Origin: Rhizophagus clarus
Taxonomy: Eukaryota; Glomeromycota; Glomeromycetes; Glomerales; Glomeraceae
Direction of reading: 5' to 3'
DNA length: 64,000 bases
NCBI GenBank assembly: GCA_015698045.1
Contig: BLAL01000184.1
Location: 186,001 to 250,000, forward strand
The position numbers and the translations under genes were made by a program. Positions within the stretch are counted from its first letter, which is position 1. Every line of letters starts with the position of its first letter. This document shows, piece by piece, positions 34,901 through 48,289 of the stretch. The notes below the pieces were generated by a model. That model did no database searches, was not told the origin of the DNA, and was given only the letters and a program-made list of their open reading frames with translations.

Positions 34901-35339
34901 AATTCATTTATGAATCTAGAATCTTTCCTGATTTAGTTCAATTGCATTGATTATTAGGAACTCTTGATGGAAGTATAAGTATTATCACCCCAATACCCGA
35001 GAGGATGTATAAACGATTGCAGCTTTTACATTCTAAAATGGTGACAGGAATACAGCATGTTGCGGGTTTAAATCCAAAAGCTTTCAGGTATCTTTTAATT
35101 TATTTATCGACTTTATAATTAGTTAACTGATATGTTATTTGCATAAAAATAGACTCCTTAATTCGAAGCAGAAATTAGCTATTAATCCAGCAAAAGGTAT
35201 TTTAGACGGTGATCTCTTGTTCCAATTCCAAAATCTTGCTATACATCGTCAGAAAGAAATGACAAAACATATAGGAACAACGGTGGAAAGAATTATAGAC
35301 GATTTATTAGCAGTACAAGAATCTTGCGACTATTTCTAA
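28910..35339 (+). CDS. CFT1: Cleavage and polyadenylation specificity factor, 160 kDa subunit (CPSF1/Cft1)
   Basis: Twenty-two exons assemble with consistent phase into 1489 aa, near the animal size. CPSF160 is the nuclear scaffold of the mRNA 3' processing complex and is built of three WD40 beta-propellers. Characteristic blocks are LLSFKDAK, HEPTLAILFESYQTWPG, TCSVITVTLDISKQKYPV, FLGSRLGDSHLIKYY-like sequence, DIIVYKAYQYIPGSDVFDPF, GYNGVFIAGIKPAWL, DFHVGAHV-like sequence, AGLNPKAF and the C-terminal GILDGDLL, IGTTVERIIDDLL. Exon 2 may begin at 29592 or 29643; both are in frame. Exon bounds: 28910-29125, 29592-29771, 29846-29926, 29989-30146, 30236-30385, 30492-31188, 31263-31352, 31420-31605, 31665-31806, 31893-32071, 32145-32513, 32585-32758, 32831-33313, 33390-33588, 33666-33744, 33816-33957, 34046-34198, 34276-34422, 34493-34640, 34710-34889, 34958-35087, 35153-35339. 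Confidence 0.96.
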
Positions 35340-35431
35340 GTACCATTATGTTTATTTATTATATTGTAAATTAAAATTTAAATACTACTAGATAACTAAA
35401 GTTAAATAAATCTGTCACGAACAAAATTAAT

Positions 35432-38641
<3,210 letters not shown>

Positions 38642-38788
38642 TTTCGAGAATGAAAATTTCTAAAGTTGATTGGACAATCTAAACCTAAATTTTTATTGGT
38701 GGAATTTCTAATCTACTGCGTCACACATATTTCGGAGTTCATACAAGTTCTAATAAGTTTTTGTATAGGAACACTTCTCTCACTAATA
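38642..38788. promoter_or_regulatory. Shared divergent promoter, AFG2 / SGT2
   Basis: A 147-bp interval. Two ATTGG words (inverted CCAAT) lie at 38669-38673 and 38695-38699, a common arrangement in housekeeping bidirectional promoters. The motif is seen; the binding is inferred. Confidence 0.45.
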
Positions 38789-40562
38789 ATGTCCGACATA
38801 AAAAAACGTCTTGTATTCTCAATTTTGTTGTTTTTGCAACAATCAATTAAGGATGGAACTATTAAAGAAGAAGACACGGAAAGTGTTGAAGTAGCAGGTT
38901 CGATTTCAATAGTTTTTCGCGTTTATTTCAATAGTTTCTAGACTAACTTTTTTATTACGCAGTACAATGCATTGGAGAGGCTTTTGGCGTGAATGTTGAA
39001 GATCCTGAACAAAAAGTTGCATACTCTACAAAAGCACCGTTGTTGTCAATTTTTGAAGTTGCAGTTAAAGCCCAAGAGAAGATGAAGGTCCAAAATTTTA
39101 ATAGTTTTATATTTTTAATAGTTAAAGTATTTTTCTCTTATGATTGATTAGGATTATTCATTTTCATGAATATTACAGCCCGCAACAAGATCGGCACCTT
39201 CTCAACCTGGTATGAACTTATCGAATTCTTTCTTGATGTCTTTGAACTTTCTAATAATTATCTTTTCTCAATGATTAAATTATAGTTGTCCCGGAAACCA
39301 AGGCAAGATTAAATTAAAATTTATCTCCTCTGTTAATTGTTAATATAGTACGCTTTCATATTATTTATTAATTATTCAGTTAGAACTTACTGAGGAACAA
39401 AAACAACAGGCAGAAGAATTGAAGTCAGCAGGTAAGTTATGATTTCGGAAGTTTTCTACGATACTTTATATTGAACCGCTTAATATAAAAAAATTTATTA
39501 GGCAACGTCAAAGTTTCTGAAAAAGATTACAAAACAGCAATTCGATTATATGGTGAGGCTATTGCGATTAATGGAAATAATGCTGTGTATTATGCGAATA
39601 GGTATTTAATAACTTAAATTGTAAAGGTGGTTCATTGATTTCAGAAATCGAATTTTATTAATCTCTGTTTAATTATACGAATATTGGATATAGGGCTGCT
39701 GCGTACAGTCAATTAGGCCAACACGAGAAGGCAATCGAAGATGCTATTAAATCATCACAGATAGATCCTTCTTACAGCAAAGCTTACAGCAGACTTGGGT
39801 AAATTAATATTCACAATTACAGATAATTTTATTCCCTTTAATATGCTTAAATATCTAACATTAAAATGGGTTGTTATTTAAAGGCATGCTTATTTCTGTA
39901 TAGGCAAATATAAAGATGCAGTCGAAGCATATGAAAAAGGACTTTCTCTTGATCCTAACAATACTACAATGAAATCAGCACTCGCAGCCGCTGAGCAAAA
40001 AGCAAGTGAACTTAGGACAGATCAAGGTCCTTCAAGGGGAGCTTCACATGATGGAGGAACCCGAGGAGGTGGTGGTAGTGGTTTAGGTGGTCTTGGAAAT
40101 CTCGCTAACCTTGCCGCCAGCCTTGGTGGTGGCGGTGGTGGTGGTGGTGGTGGTGGTGGTTTTGATATTGCATCTTTAATGAACAATCCAGCGTTGATGA
40201 ATATGGCTAACCAAATGATGCAATCTGGAGCATTAAATGATATTATGAACAATCCAAACGTGGCTGAAATGTAACTATAGTATCCTTACTGTTTAACTGA
40301 ATTTTTGTAAGACAATCAATAATGAGATTTATCTTCTTACTTTGTTAGGGCGCAAAATATGATGCGAGGAGGAAATTTAGATGAGATAATGAATAACCCT
40401 GAACTAATGAACTTGTATGTATTTGGTTTTTTTAAACATTATATATTATCAACTTAAATTTATTATATTTTTAATAGGGCGCGTCAATTTAATCAAGAAG
40501 ATGCTGGTGGCGGTAAACCCAGTAATAATGAAACTAATGAAACTAATGGAGGAACACAATAG
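38789..40562 (+). CDS. SGT2: Small glutamine-rich TPR co-chaperone (SGT2/SGTA)
   Basis: Ten exons in phase give 358 aa: 38789-38897, 38963-39087, 39179-39209, 39286-39302, 39380-39431, 39502-39601, 39694-39798, 39884-40270, 40349-40414 and 40478-40562. SGT2 receives tail-anchored proteins and passes them to the GET pathway, and also binds Hsp70/Hsp90. The N-terminal dimerisation helix, three TPRs (from LKSAGNVKVSEKDYKTAI to KGLSLDPNN), a Gly-rich linker with a run of about 12 Gly, and Met/Asn-rich C-terminal repeats (MNNPALMNMANQMM) are all visible. Exon 4 is only 17 nt and is followed by an intron starting GC (AAG|GCAAGA), required to keep frame. Confidence 0.95.
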
Positions 40563-41163
40563 AAATTCAAATATATATACAAACATATATATTAATATTC
40601 ATTCATTCTCCCTTTTTTTCCAAACTCAATTTAGTATTTACATTTTACACTCAACTCATTTTATTTAACTTTATTACACTACAATATAAATTTTATATAT
40701 AAAAAGTACACTAAAGATTTAAAAATAAAATATATAAAGAGCGAAACCTTAATTCCTTTACAATCTTCGAGTTCGAATTATACGCACATATAATCATAAA
40801 TACATATACATGTACAAAATATCTTTGAGTGAATTTCAATCACTATCATTAATACTTTTATTTTAAATAACTGTAATTACGAAATTTTTTCAGATAAAAA
40901 ATGAAGGATATTACTATTTACATTATATCTTCTAAATTTATAACAAGTGTTTAAAAACGTTGACTTTAATTAATAATAGATGAATTCATAATTCTTATAG
41001 AAATTCTAATAACCAAATAACTTAATAAATAAAGGAAAAAAATCTATTAATATACGATTCAAAAAGAAGAGCAAATAAAAATAGCACATTGAGTGGGAAA
41101 GCTGTAGAGAGAACTGTTTCAAACTTTCATTTAAATCTCTTTGCAGTCGCGCTTTTTCGTCAT
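40563..41163. other. Convergent intergenic region
   Basis: 600 bp holding the 3' UTRs of SGT2 and ESA1. AT-rich with AATAAA-like words (for example AAAATAAAATA near 40720). No gene or repeat was seen. Confidence 0.5.
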
Positions 41164-42657
41164 TTAAATATAGCGTAACTGATTAGAAGTGAAATGAGGA
41201 GGAGTCCATTTAAGAAAACTCTCATCAATTCTTCTATTCTTATGTTTTTCTTTTGTTTTATGATAAGAAGCAATAACACCATCACTAAGGCAAAGAATTT
41301 GTTGACCTTTATAAGGTTTAATAGCACATAATGATTGAAGAGTTTGAAGAATATCAGTGGTAGCAATACTAGTTCTGGCAGAAATATCTTCAATTGTAAT
41401 ATCTTCATTAAGTTCTTTCATTTCCAACAATAATTCGACAATAACTTCAGTCCAATAACTTCTATAAGATAATAAGCCAAGATCAGAAAGAGGTTTTTCA
41501 GGAGATCCGACTTTTCCCTCTTTTTTAGAAAGTTCATAAGAAAAAGCTATCAATAATCTACCAAATCCTTTTCTTTGATGTTGTGGCAAAGTAAGAATAC
41601 AAGCGAGATTATATCCTTCAGTACTTTCCTTTTCCTTTGAAAAATAGCCAATCATATGACATCCAAATTCATCTTGTTGACACATAATATAAAACAAAAA
41701 TGGATCCACATCATAATACAGCGTTTTATGATCAAGGAATAATTTTGATAACAAACAAAGATTTCTACAATAAGTTTTTTGTTTATTACCATCAATTTCA
41801 AAAAATGAAATATCATCACACCTATAAATTTCATTCCCTGGTGGATGTCTAACTGTACATTTTTGTAAATGTCTTCTTAATTGTCTCTCACTAATATAAT
41901 GAAACAGACAGAATTCACATATATAAACAACTGCTGCATCGCTATATTCCTGAGGATAAGGTGAAAAATACCACGTATCAACGTCATATTCTCCAAAATG
42001 GATTCTTTCTAAATTTTTTACTCTAGAAATTTCTGAATGTGATTGCGTCATTGATCCCGATGTACGAAGTCTTTCAATTTCTTGTTCTTTAGAAAATGTA
42101 GCCGCTAAAGGTCCTAAAGGTGTTCCATTACCCGGTGTACCTCCATCTTCATAGTCTTCGCCTGTAGCTTCAACTAAAGGCGTTGATGGTGTCGTTGCCT
42201 TAGCATTAGGGGTCGGAATATCTTCTAACGCTGAAATTTTTCTTTTTTGACCGACTGTTGTGCCTACTCCACTTCTACCTGTAACTTCTCTAAGTGGTGA
42301 ACCAACCCTAGATGATGTATCAGAATCTCTAAACTGATTACCACCTTTCCCATTCCTTTTCTTAGCTGGCCTTTCAATTTCTTTTGCTAAATCAATTCTT
42401 TCAAGACCAACCCATTCATCCAACCTCTTATTGAATTCAACAAAATGAACATAATATTCTGGTTTATCGTTATGTGTACGAACGGATAGAATTTCCGCTT
42501 TACGAAATTCTCGTGCTTCATCTTTCTTTTCTTTTTTCACTTCGACGAAGACTTTACAACCAACTACTATTTCTAAAGCAGTAGTACCAGGTGTACCTGC
42601 ACGGTGTGTTGGTGTTCCAGGTCTCGGAGAGGGTGAGGCTGAAAATCTTTGTGTCAT
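41164..42657 (-). CDS. ESA1: MYST histone acetyltransferase ESA1 (NuA4 catalytic subunit, KAT5)
   Basis: An intronless gene of 497 aa. ESA1 acetylates nucleosomal H4, H2A and H2A.Z as part of NuA4. Domain order: a Tudor-knot/chromo-barrel at residues ~27-90 (VGCKVFVEV ... FVEFNKRLDEWV), a low-complexity linker, then the MYST domain. Its C2HC finger uses Cys247, Cys250, His263 and Cys267 (YICEFCLFHYISERQLRRHL). The lysine of LLSKLFLDHKTLYYDVDPF (Lys305) is the usual auto-acetylation site. The active-site Cys353 (NLACILTLPQHQRKGFG) and Glu387 (SPEKPLSDLG) are present. Length and ending (ESFLKWTP) fit the family. No odd features. Confidence 0.97.
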   Translation of the reverse strand: MTQRFSASPSPRPGTPTHRAGTPGTTALEIVVGCKVFVEVKKEKKDEAREFRKAEILSVRTHNDKPEYYVHFVEFNKRLDEWVGLERIDLAKEIERPAKKRNGKGGNQFRDSDTSSRVGSPLREVTGRSGVGTTVGQKRKISALEDIPTPNAKATTPSTPLVEATGEDYEDGGTPGNGTPLGPLAATFSKEQEIERLRTSGSMTQSHSEISRVKNLERIHFGEYDVDTWYFSPYPQEYSDAAVVYICEFCLFHYISERQLRRHLQKCTVRHPPGNEIYRCDDISFFEIDGNKQKTYCRNLCLLSKLFLDHKTLYYDVDPFLFYIMCQQDEFGCHMIGYFSKEKESTEGYNLACILTLPQHQRKGFGRLLIAFSYELSKKEGKVGSPEKPLSDLGLLSYRSYWTEVIVELLLEMKELNEDITIEDISARTSIATTDILQTLQSLCAIKPYKGQQILCLSDGVIASYHKTKEKHKNRRIDESFLKWTPPHFTSNQLRYI

Positions 42658-43060
42658 TCTTAAATGGTATGTACAGTGATCTATTCAAACTGCGAATTTT
42701 CGAACGTCAGTATGGGTGAATTTTTAATTTTTTGGCCAAGGCGCAGCCAAGGTCCTTTAAACTTCTCTCACAATGACGTTCTCCTGATGTCTTTCCCTAT
42801 GTGCTACCATAAACAATACATTGTTTATCTGGTGCGACTTTAATTCTGACCAGAATTAATATAATTTTCTTTTTTTTTATCTAAAATAAAATAGACAATT
42901 AAATTTTATATTATCAATCACAAAAATTATGATATCACAAGCCTTATGTATTTCAGATCATAATTCCGGCCGAAATTTTCTTAATTCTGGCCGAATTTAT
43001 AATGCCAGCCCAAATTACATTAAAATCGAAATTTTCAGATTATATGTAATACTACATTTA
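42658..43060. repeat. Degenerate island of GGCC/CCAGAATT palindromic words
   Basis: Upstream of ESA1, self-complementary words recur in AT-rich sequence: TTTTTTGGCCAAGGCGC, CTGACCAGAATTAAT, AATTCCGGCCGAAATTTT, AATTCTGGCCGAATTTAT. A second patch of the same words sits at 44388-44460 (TTTTGGCCAGAATTAAC, TTTTGGCTAGATTTAAC). Part of this interval must be the ESA1 promoter. Confidence 0.5.
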
Positions 43061-43194
43061 TACAATGTAACATCATTTTTTTCAAATATAAATATGTTCA
43101 TCTAGATTCTTTTTTATTCAATTACATCTGGCCAAAAAAGGTTGGCAATTATATACAGTTATAGAGTCTATACATAATGTTGTTTACATAGTAC

Positions 43195-43350
43195 TAAAGA
43201 TGGTTATCGGTCCTAGAAGATCATGGTCCTATGGTCCTACACCTTAAAAAGATGGACTGGTCTGTCTTGATGTAGGACTGCAGTCTTTCAGTCCTATATC
43301 ACATACAATAAGATCATCAGTCTTTTTAAGAACCACAGTCTTTTCAGGAC
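43195..43350. repeat. Island of GGTCCTA / AGGACTG palindromic words
   Basis: Degenerate copies of TCCTAGAAGATCATGGTCC, GGACTGCAGTCTTTCAGTCC and AGGACTGATCAGT. Both orientations of AGGACT alternate, so the whole stretch can fold on itself. A few further copies lie at 43672-43715 (CGGTCAGTCCTCAAGACTGG). No coding potential. Confidence 0.5.
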
Positions 43351-43719
43351 TGATCAGTTTTTCCCTTTTTTACAAATAAAAAACTTTTTCTTTTTTTCCT
43401 TTATTTTTTAAAAAAAAATAATTGCAAATAAATTACCAAATTTTAAGGTGCATAAATATATGTAATTTAAACTATTTTAAATTAATAAATTAGAGTATTT
43501 TTTTCAAAAAAATATAGACGTATAAGTGGAAAAAAATGATTATCATTATTTTATTTGTTTGTGATTTCAAAATTGATTAGTCTTTATATTTTTTTATAAA
43601 GATCTTTATTAAATTAATAGTTATATTTAATATAAAAATTGTTTATTATATGAAGACATCGATGAGGATCGGTCAGTCCTCAAGACTGGATCCAGATCAG
43701 ATCATAAGATCCATTAATC

Positions 43720-43985
43720 CAGGCATTTTTGTTTATAAAATTGCAAAAGAAAATGCCAGAACAGATAATTCTGGCGTTTTATATATATGAAGTTGCAAAA
43801 AAAATGCCAGAACAGATGGTTCCAGCGTTTTTTACATACCAAGTTGCAAAAAACAAACATCAGAACAGGCGATTCCGTGTTTTTATTTATAAAATTTCAA
43901 AAAAAATGCCAGAACAGAACTGCGACCTATTAAACACGCTAAAACAGCGGTCTTTCACATTACTTTATGAAAAAAAATGCTGAAA
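43720..43985. repeat. Short tandem block with ATGCCAGAACAGA / TTCTGGCGTT
   Basis: About four ~55-65 bp units share AAAATTGCAAAA, AAATGCCAGAACAGA and GCGTTTTTTA words. Their 84-codon open frame (43729-43983) is periodic and judged not to be a gene. Confidence 0.55.
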
Positions 43986-43999
43986 TCAGCATTTTTTTG

Positions 44000-44265
44000 A
44001 ATAACACCGTTTATTAATGGAAAAAATGTTAAATTGTTTTTTAAATAAACGATTTAGAAAAAATGTTAAATCGGTTTATTTTATTAAACGATTTAAGAAA
44101 AACCCGTTAAAATCATTTTTTATTTATTAAAACGATTTTTAAAAGAAACGTTGAAATCATTTTTTTATTAAAATCGTTTTTTTGTTAAACGATTTTAAAA
44201 AGTGTAAAATCATTTTTTTTTATTAAAACGATTTTAAAAAAACAGTTAAAAATCGCATATCGGCA
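44000..44265. repeat. AAAACGATTTT palindrome island, small copy
   Basis: Alternating AAATCGTTTTTTATT and TTAAAACGATTTTAAAA words form a chain of imperfect palindromes of 30-40 bp. This is the same family as the larger block at 49015-50105, five kilobases away. Confidence 0.65.
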
Positions 44266-44759
44266 GATTTATTTCATCATCCAAATATATTAAATTTTGT
44301 TATACAATGTATTATAAAAGTTAAAGATATGCAATATAATAATCCAAAAAAAGTGTGTACAATTTTAAAAAATGCAATTTAGGACGATTTTAATTTTGGC
44401 CAGAATTAACATAATTTTGGCTAGATTTAACATAATTTTGGCTAGATTTAATATACCGTAACTGGTAATATGATAGTAATGATATTTAGTCAAACAAAAA
44501 AGAAAAAAACTTTAACATTACAATCTATAAAATCTATAATTACAAAGACAATTTCACATTTAATAATTTGTTGAATAATAATTAATATCACTATAAAAAA
44601 AAATTGTATGAAAGAAATTATATTTTAATCAAAAGAAAAAAAATTACACCACAATGTATATATGATTTTATAAAAAAATTGAACCACAATTGCACAATTT
44701 TAACTGTAATATTAATGCTATAGTTCTGTACTAATTGCAAATGCACTGCAATATATAAG

Positions 44760-45430
44760 AATGGAAAATACAGTAAGAAAGGATGACAGAAGAATAAAGG
44801 AAAGAAGAGATAAATGAAAAGGGATGAAGGGAAGCAAAGATAATCAAAGAGAAATGAAGAAGGAACAAAAAAGATAAAGGATAGTGAAAAGGAATGAATG
44901 AAACAAAAAAAGAATAAAAATAAATGAGAAAACAAAAGGGAAATGAAAAGGAATAAAGAGAATGAAAAAAAAATAAAAGAAACAAAGATGGAATTAAAAG
45001 GAATGAAAGAAACAAATAGCGAATAAAAAAAAAACAGGGGGAATAAAAGAGAATGAAAGGAAGCAAAGGAGGAATGAAAATCAATAAAGGGAATGAAAAA
45101 AAAGCAACAAAAGAAGCCAAAGAGTAATGAGAGAAATAAAAAAAGCAATGAAAGAAATCAAAGATCAATGAAAGAAATGGAAAAAGCAATGAAAGAAACC
45201 AAAGATAAATTAAAGAAATGAAAAAAAGCAACGAAAGAAACCAAAAATCAATGAAAGAAACCAAAAAGGCAATGAAAGAAACAATGACAAAAGGAACAAA
45301 CGATCAATGAAAGGAATAACAAAGGAAACCACAAAAGATCAATGAAAGAACCATGGAAAGAAACGAAAGAAACAATGAAAAAAAGAAATAAAGAAACCAT
45401 GAAAATAAGAGAAATAAAAAAATGAAAGAA
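44760..45430. repeat. Purine-rich degenerate repeat (AATGAAAGAAACAAAGG)
   Basis: Nearly pure A/G on the plus strand over ~650 bp, composed of degenerate AATGAAAGAAACCAAAG units. The long minus-strand open frames here encode only Phe/Ser/Leu runs from the complementary pyrimidine tract and are not genes. Confidence 0.65.
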
Positions 45431-45529
45431 AAGCCAGAACACCCACCCATAGAAAAAAAAAAAAAAAACAGTTAATATCATCTTAAAAGAAAAATAAAAT
45501 AACAAGAGAGAGAGACGTAAAAGACTTAC

Positions 45530-45781
45530 TTGAATTTTCACTCAAATGATACACATCTAAAAAAGACAGAAAGTTTAGTAAAAGAACAAGGGAAAGAATG
45601 AAAAGAAAACAAAAAAAAGAATTAAAACTCACCTTGAATTTCCACTGAAATGGAATTAAAAACAGCCACACCTAAAAAAAAAGAACAAGTTAATAAGAGA
45701 AAAAGAAAAAAGAATAAAAGCAAAAAAAAAAAACTTACCTGTTACAGCACTTAATCCCAAAGCTAAAGGTGACGCCGTTAA
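45530..45781 (-). CDS. Partial gene: three in-phase mini-exons
   Basis: Reading the minus strand, three short blocks are flanked by good acceptors (TTTTTAG, TTCTTTAG) and donors (GTAAGT, GTGAGT): 45781-45739 (43 nt), 45671-45633 (39 nt) and 45556-45530 (27 nt). Every donor leaves phase 1, and joining them gives one uninterrupted peptide, LTASPLALGLSAVTG then VAVFNSISVEIQDVYHLSEN. I found neither a convincing start exon nor the continuation, which would lie in the purine-rich tract. I do not recognise the family. It may be a gene fragment or an expressed mini-exon gene. Confidence 0.4.
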
Positions 45782-45789
45782 CTAAAGAA

Positions 45790-45975
45790 TTAAAAAAAAT
45801 GATTTTTTTATTTTAAAAAAAATGTTAAAAAAAAGATGATTATTTTATTTTAAAAAAAAATAAAAAAAAAAAGATTATTTATTTTAAAAAAAAAATGTTA
45901 AAGATTTTTTATTTTAAAAAAAAATGATAAAAAAAAAAAGATTATTTATTTTAAAAAAAAAATGTTAAAAAAAAT
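45790..45975. repeat. A/T-only slippage block
   Basis: Repeats of TTTATTTTAAAAAAAAATG with 28-40 bp spacing, for example AAAAAAGATTATTTATTTT. Low-complexity sequence adjacent to the splice-array region. No gene. Confidence 0.6.
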
Positions 45976-46452
45976 TTCCTTCCGCTACAGTAGCTTAAGT
46001 CTGAACAAAAACTACTAGCGTTAATTATTTATAACATAAAAGGTAATATCGCTTACCATTTACGATAAGCTTATCTCATGAGTTAATATAAAAAAGGGAT
46101 ATATGCAGTTTTTGAACTGGTATAACCGGTATTATGATCTGATTATTTAGGTAAACAAGTGGTAAACGCGTAAAAAAAAAAAAAAATATAGCGCCTCTAG
46201 GCTCTGGCAGTTTTTTCATCAGCGATAATGTTTATTTGTTTATTAGGTAATCTATTTTATTTGTTTCTCTTCATTCACTTTTTAAAACTTTAATTTTAAT
46301 TCTTTTATTTCAATTTTAATTGATCAAATAAAATTAAATAAAAAAAAAATTCAACACTATAACGAATTATTCGGTATAAAGGTCCCACATGTGACTTGCT
46401 GATCTAATCAGATAATCCGAATATCCGATCTTGAAAAAAAAATTTTTTGTGA

Positions 46453-48289
46453 TGTTGCCGGACGAAAAGCATGACCGGACTATTGGAATTAAGGTAAGGG
46501 AGGGTTGGGGTGGTGTTTTTTGGTTTTTTTTTATTTAATTAATTATTTTTTTTTTCTTTTTTGTAGTGTTGCCAGACGAAAAGCATGACCGGACTATTGG
46601 AATTAAGGTAAGGGAGGGTTGGAGTGGTGTTTTTCAGTTTTTTTTTTATTTAATTAATTATTCTTTTTTTCTTTTTTCTTTTTTGTAGTGTTGCCAGACG
46701 AAAAGCACGACTGGACTATTGGAATTAAGGTAAGGGAGGGTTAGGGTGGTGTTTTTCGGTTTTTTTTTATTTAATTAATTAATTATTTTTTTTTTCTTTT
46801 TTGTAGTGTTGCCGGATGAAAAGCACGACCAGACTATTGGAATTAAGGTAAGGGAGAGTTAGGGTGGTATTTTTCGGTTTTTTTTTATTTAATTAATTAA
46901 TTATTTTTTTTTTCTTTTTTGTAGTGTTGCCAGACAAAAAGCACGACCAGACTATTGGAATTAAGGTAAGGGAGGGTTGAGGTGGTGTTTTTTGGGCTTT
47001 TTTTTATTTAATTAACTATTTTTTTTTTCTTTTTTCTTTTTTGTAGTGTTACCGGACGAAAGACTTTTGGAATTAAGGACAATTAAGGTAAGGAAGTGTT
47101 GGGGAGATGCTTTTTGTTATTTTTTTTTATTTAATTCATTAATTATTATTATTATTTTTTTTCTTTTTTGTAGTGTTGCCAGACAAAAAGCACGACCAGA
47201 CTTTTGGAATTAAGGTAAGGGAGGGTTGAGGTAATGTTTTTTGTTGTTTTTTTTTTATTTAATTAATTAATTATTATTATTGTTTTTTTCTTTTTCATAG
47301 TTTCGACAGATGAAAAGCACGACCGGACTATTGGAATTAAGGTAAGGGAGGGTTGGGATGGTGTTTTTCAGGTTTTTTTTATTTAATTAACTATTTTTTT
47401 TTCTTTTTTCTTTTTTGTAGTATTGCCGAATGAAAAGACTTGGAATTAAGGACAATTAAGGTAAGGAAGTGTTGGGGAGATGCTTTTCGTTATTTTTTTT
47501 ATTTAATTAATTAATTATTATTATTATTTTTTTTTCTTTTTTGTAGTGTTGCCAGACGAAAAGCATGACCGGACTTTTGGAATTAAGGTAAGGGAGGGTT
47601 GAGGTGATGTTTTTCGTTGTTTTTTTTTATTTAATTAATTAATTATTTTTTTTTTTTTCTTTTCGTAGTTTCAACAGATGAAAAGCACGACCAGACTATT
47701 GGAATTAAGGTAAGGGAGGGTTGGGGTGGTGTTTTTCGGGTTTTTTTTTATTTAATTAACTATTTTTTTTTTCTTTTTTCTTTTTTGTAGTGTTGCCAGA
47801 CGAAAAGACTTTTGGAATTAAGGACAATTAAGGTAAGGAAGTGTTGGGGAGATGCTTTTCGTTATTTTTTTTTATTTAATTAATTAATTATTATTATTAT
47901 TTTTTCTTTTTTGTAGTGTTGCCGAACGAAAAGCATGACCGGACTTTTGGAATTAAGGTAAGGGAGGGTTGGGATGATGTTTTTCGTTGTTTTTTTTATT
48001 TAATTAATTAATTATTTTTTTTTTTCTTTTTCGTAGTTTCGCCAGACGAAAAGCATGACTGGACTATTGGAATTAAGTAAGGTAAGGGAGGGTTGGGGTG
48101 GTGTTTTTCGTTGGTTTTTTTATTTAATTAATTAATTAGTAATTTTTTTTTCTTTTTTGTAGTGTTGCCAGACGAAAAGCACGACCGGACTATTGGAATT
48201 AAGGTAAGGGAAGGTTGGGGTGAATTTTTTCGTTATTTTTTTTTAATTAATTAATTAATTATTTATTTTTTTCTTTTTTTTTTTTGTAG
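46453..48289 (+). repeat. Tandem array of 41-nt exon-like units with splice sites (15 units plus a terminal one)
   Basis: Each ~90-130 bp unit has a T-rich run ending TTTTGTAG or TTCGTAG, a core that starts TGTTGCCAGACGAAAAGCAC, ends GGACTATTGGAATTAAG, and is followed by GTAAGGGAGGGTT. Core positions: 46453, 46567, 46689, 46807, 46925, 47047, 47174, 47301, 47421, 47547, 47669, 47791, 47917, 48037 and 48163. The core is exactly 41 nt in 12 of the 15; units 9, 12 and 14 are 40, 42 and 45 nt. Unit 1 lacks the AG acceptor. Between cores lie T-runs and (TTAA)n-like stretches. One frame of the core reads LPDEKHDRTIGIK. Because 41 is not a multiple of three, all-inclusive splicing would hit the in-frame TAA of AATTAAG in the third exon. 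Differences between copies are mostly transitions. Confidence 0.85.

Noticed and set aside
43729..43983. 84-codon frame with repeated KKMPEQ
   Set aside because: It is the translation of a four-unit tandem repeat, with no splice or homology support.
44618..45541. Several long minus-strand frames encoding very hydrophobic Phe/Ser/Leu proteins
   Set aside because: They translate the complement of a purine-rich degenerate repeat. All frames look alike, with no real membrane-protein pattern.
46453..48289. Regularly spaced repeats considered as a CRISPR array
   Set aside because: The organism is eukaryotic, the 'spacers' are themselves similar low-complexity intron-like sequence, and the repeat has splice signals rather than a CRISPR palindrome.
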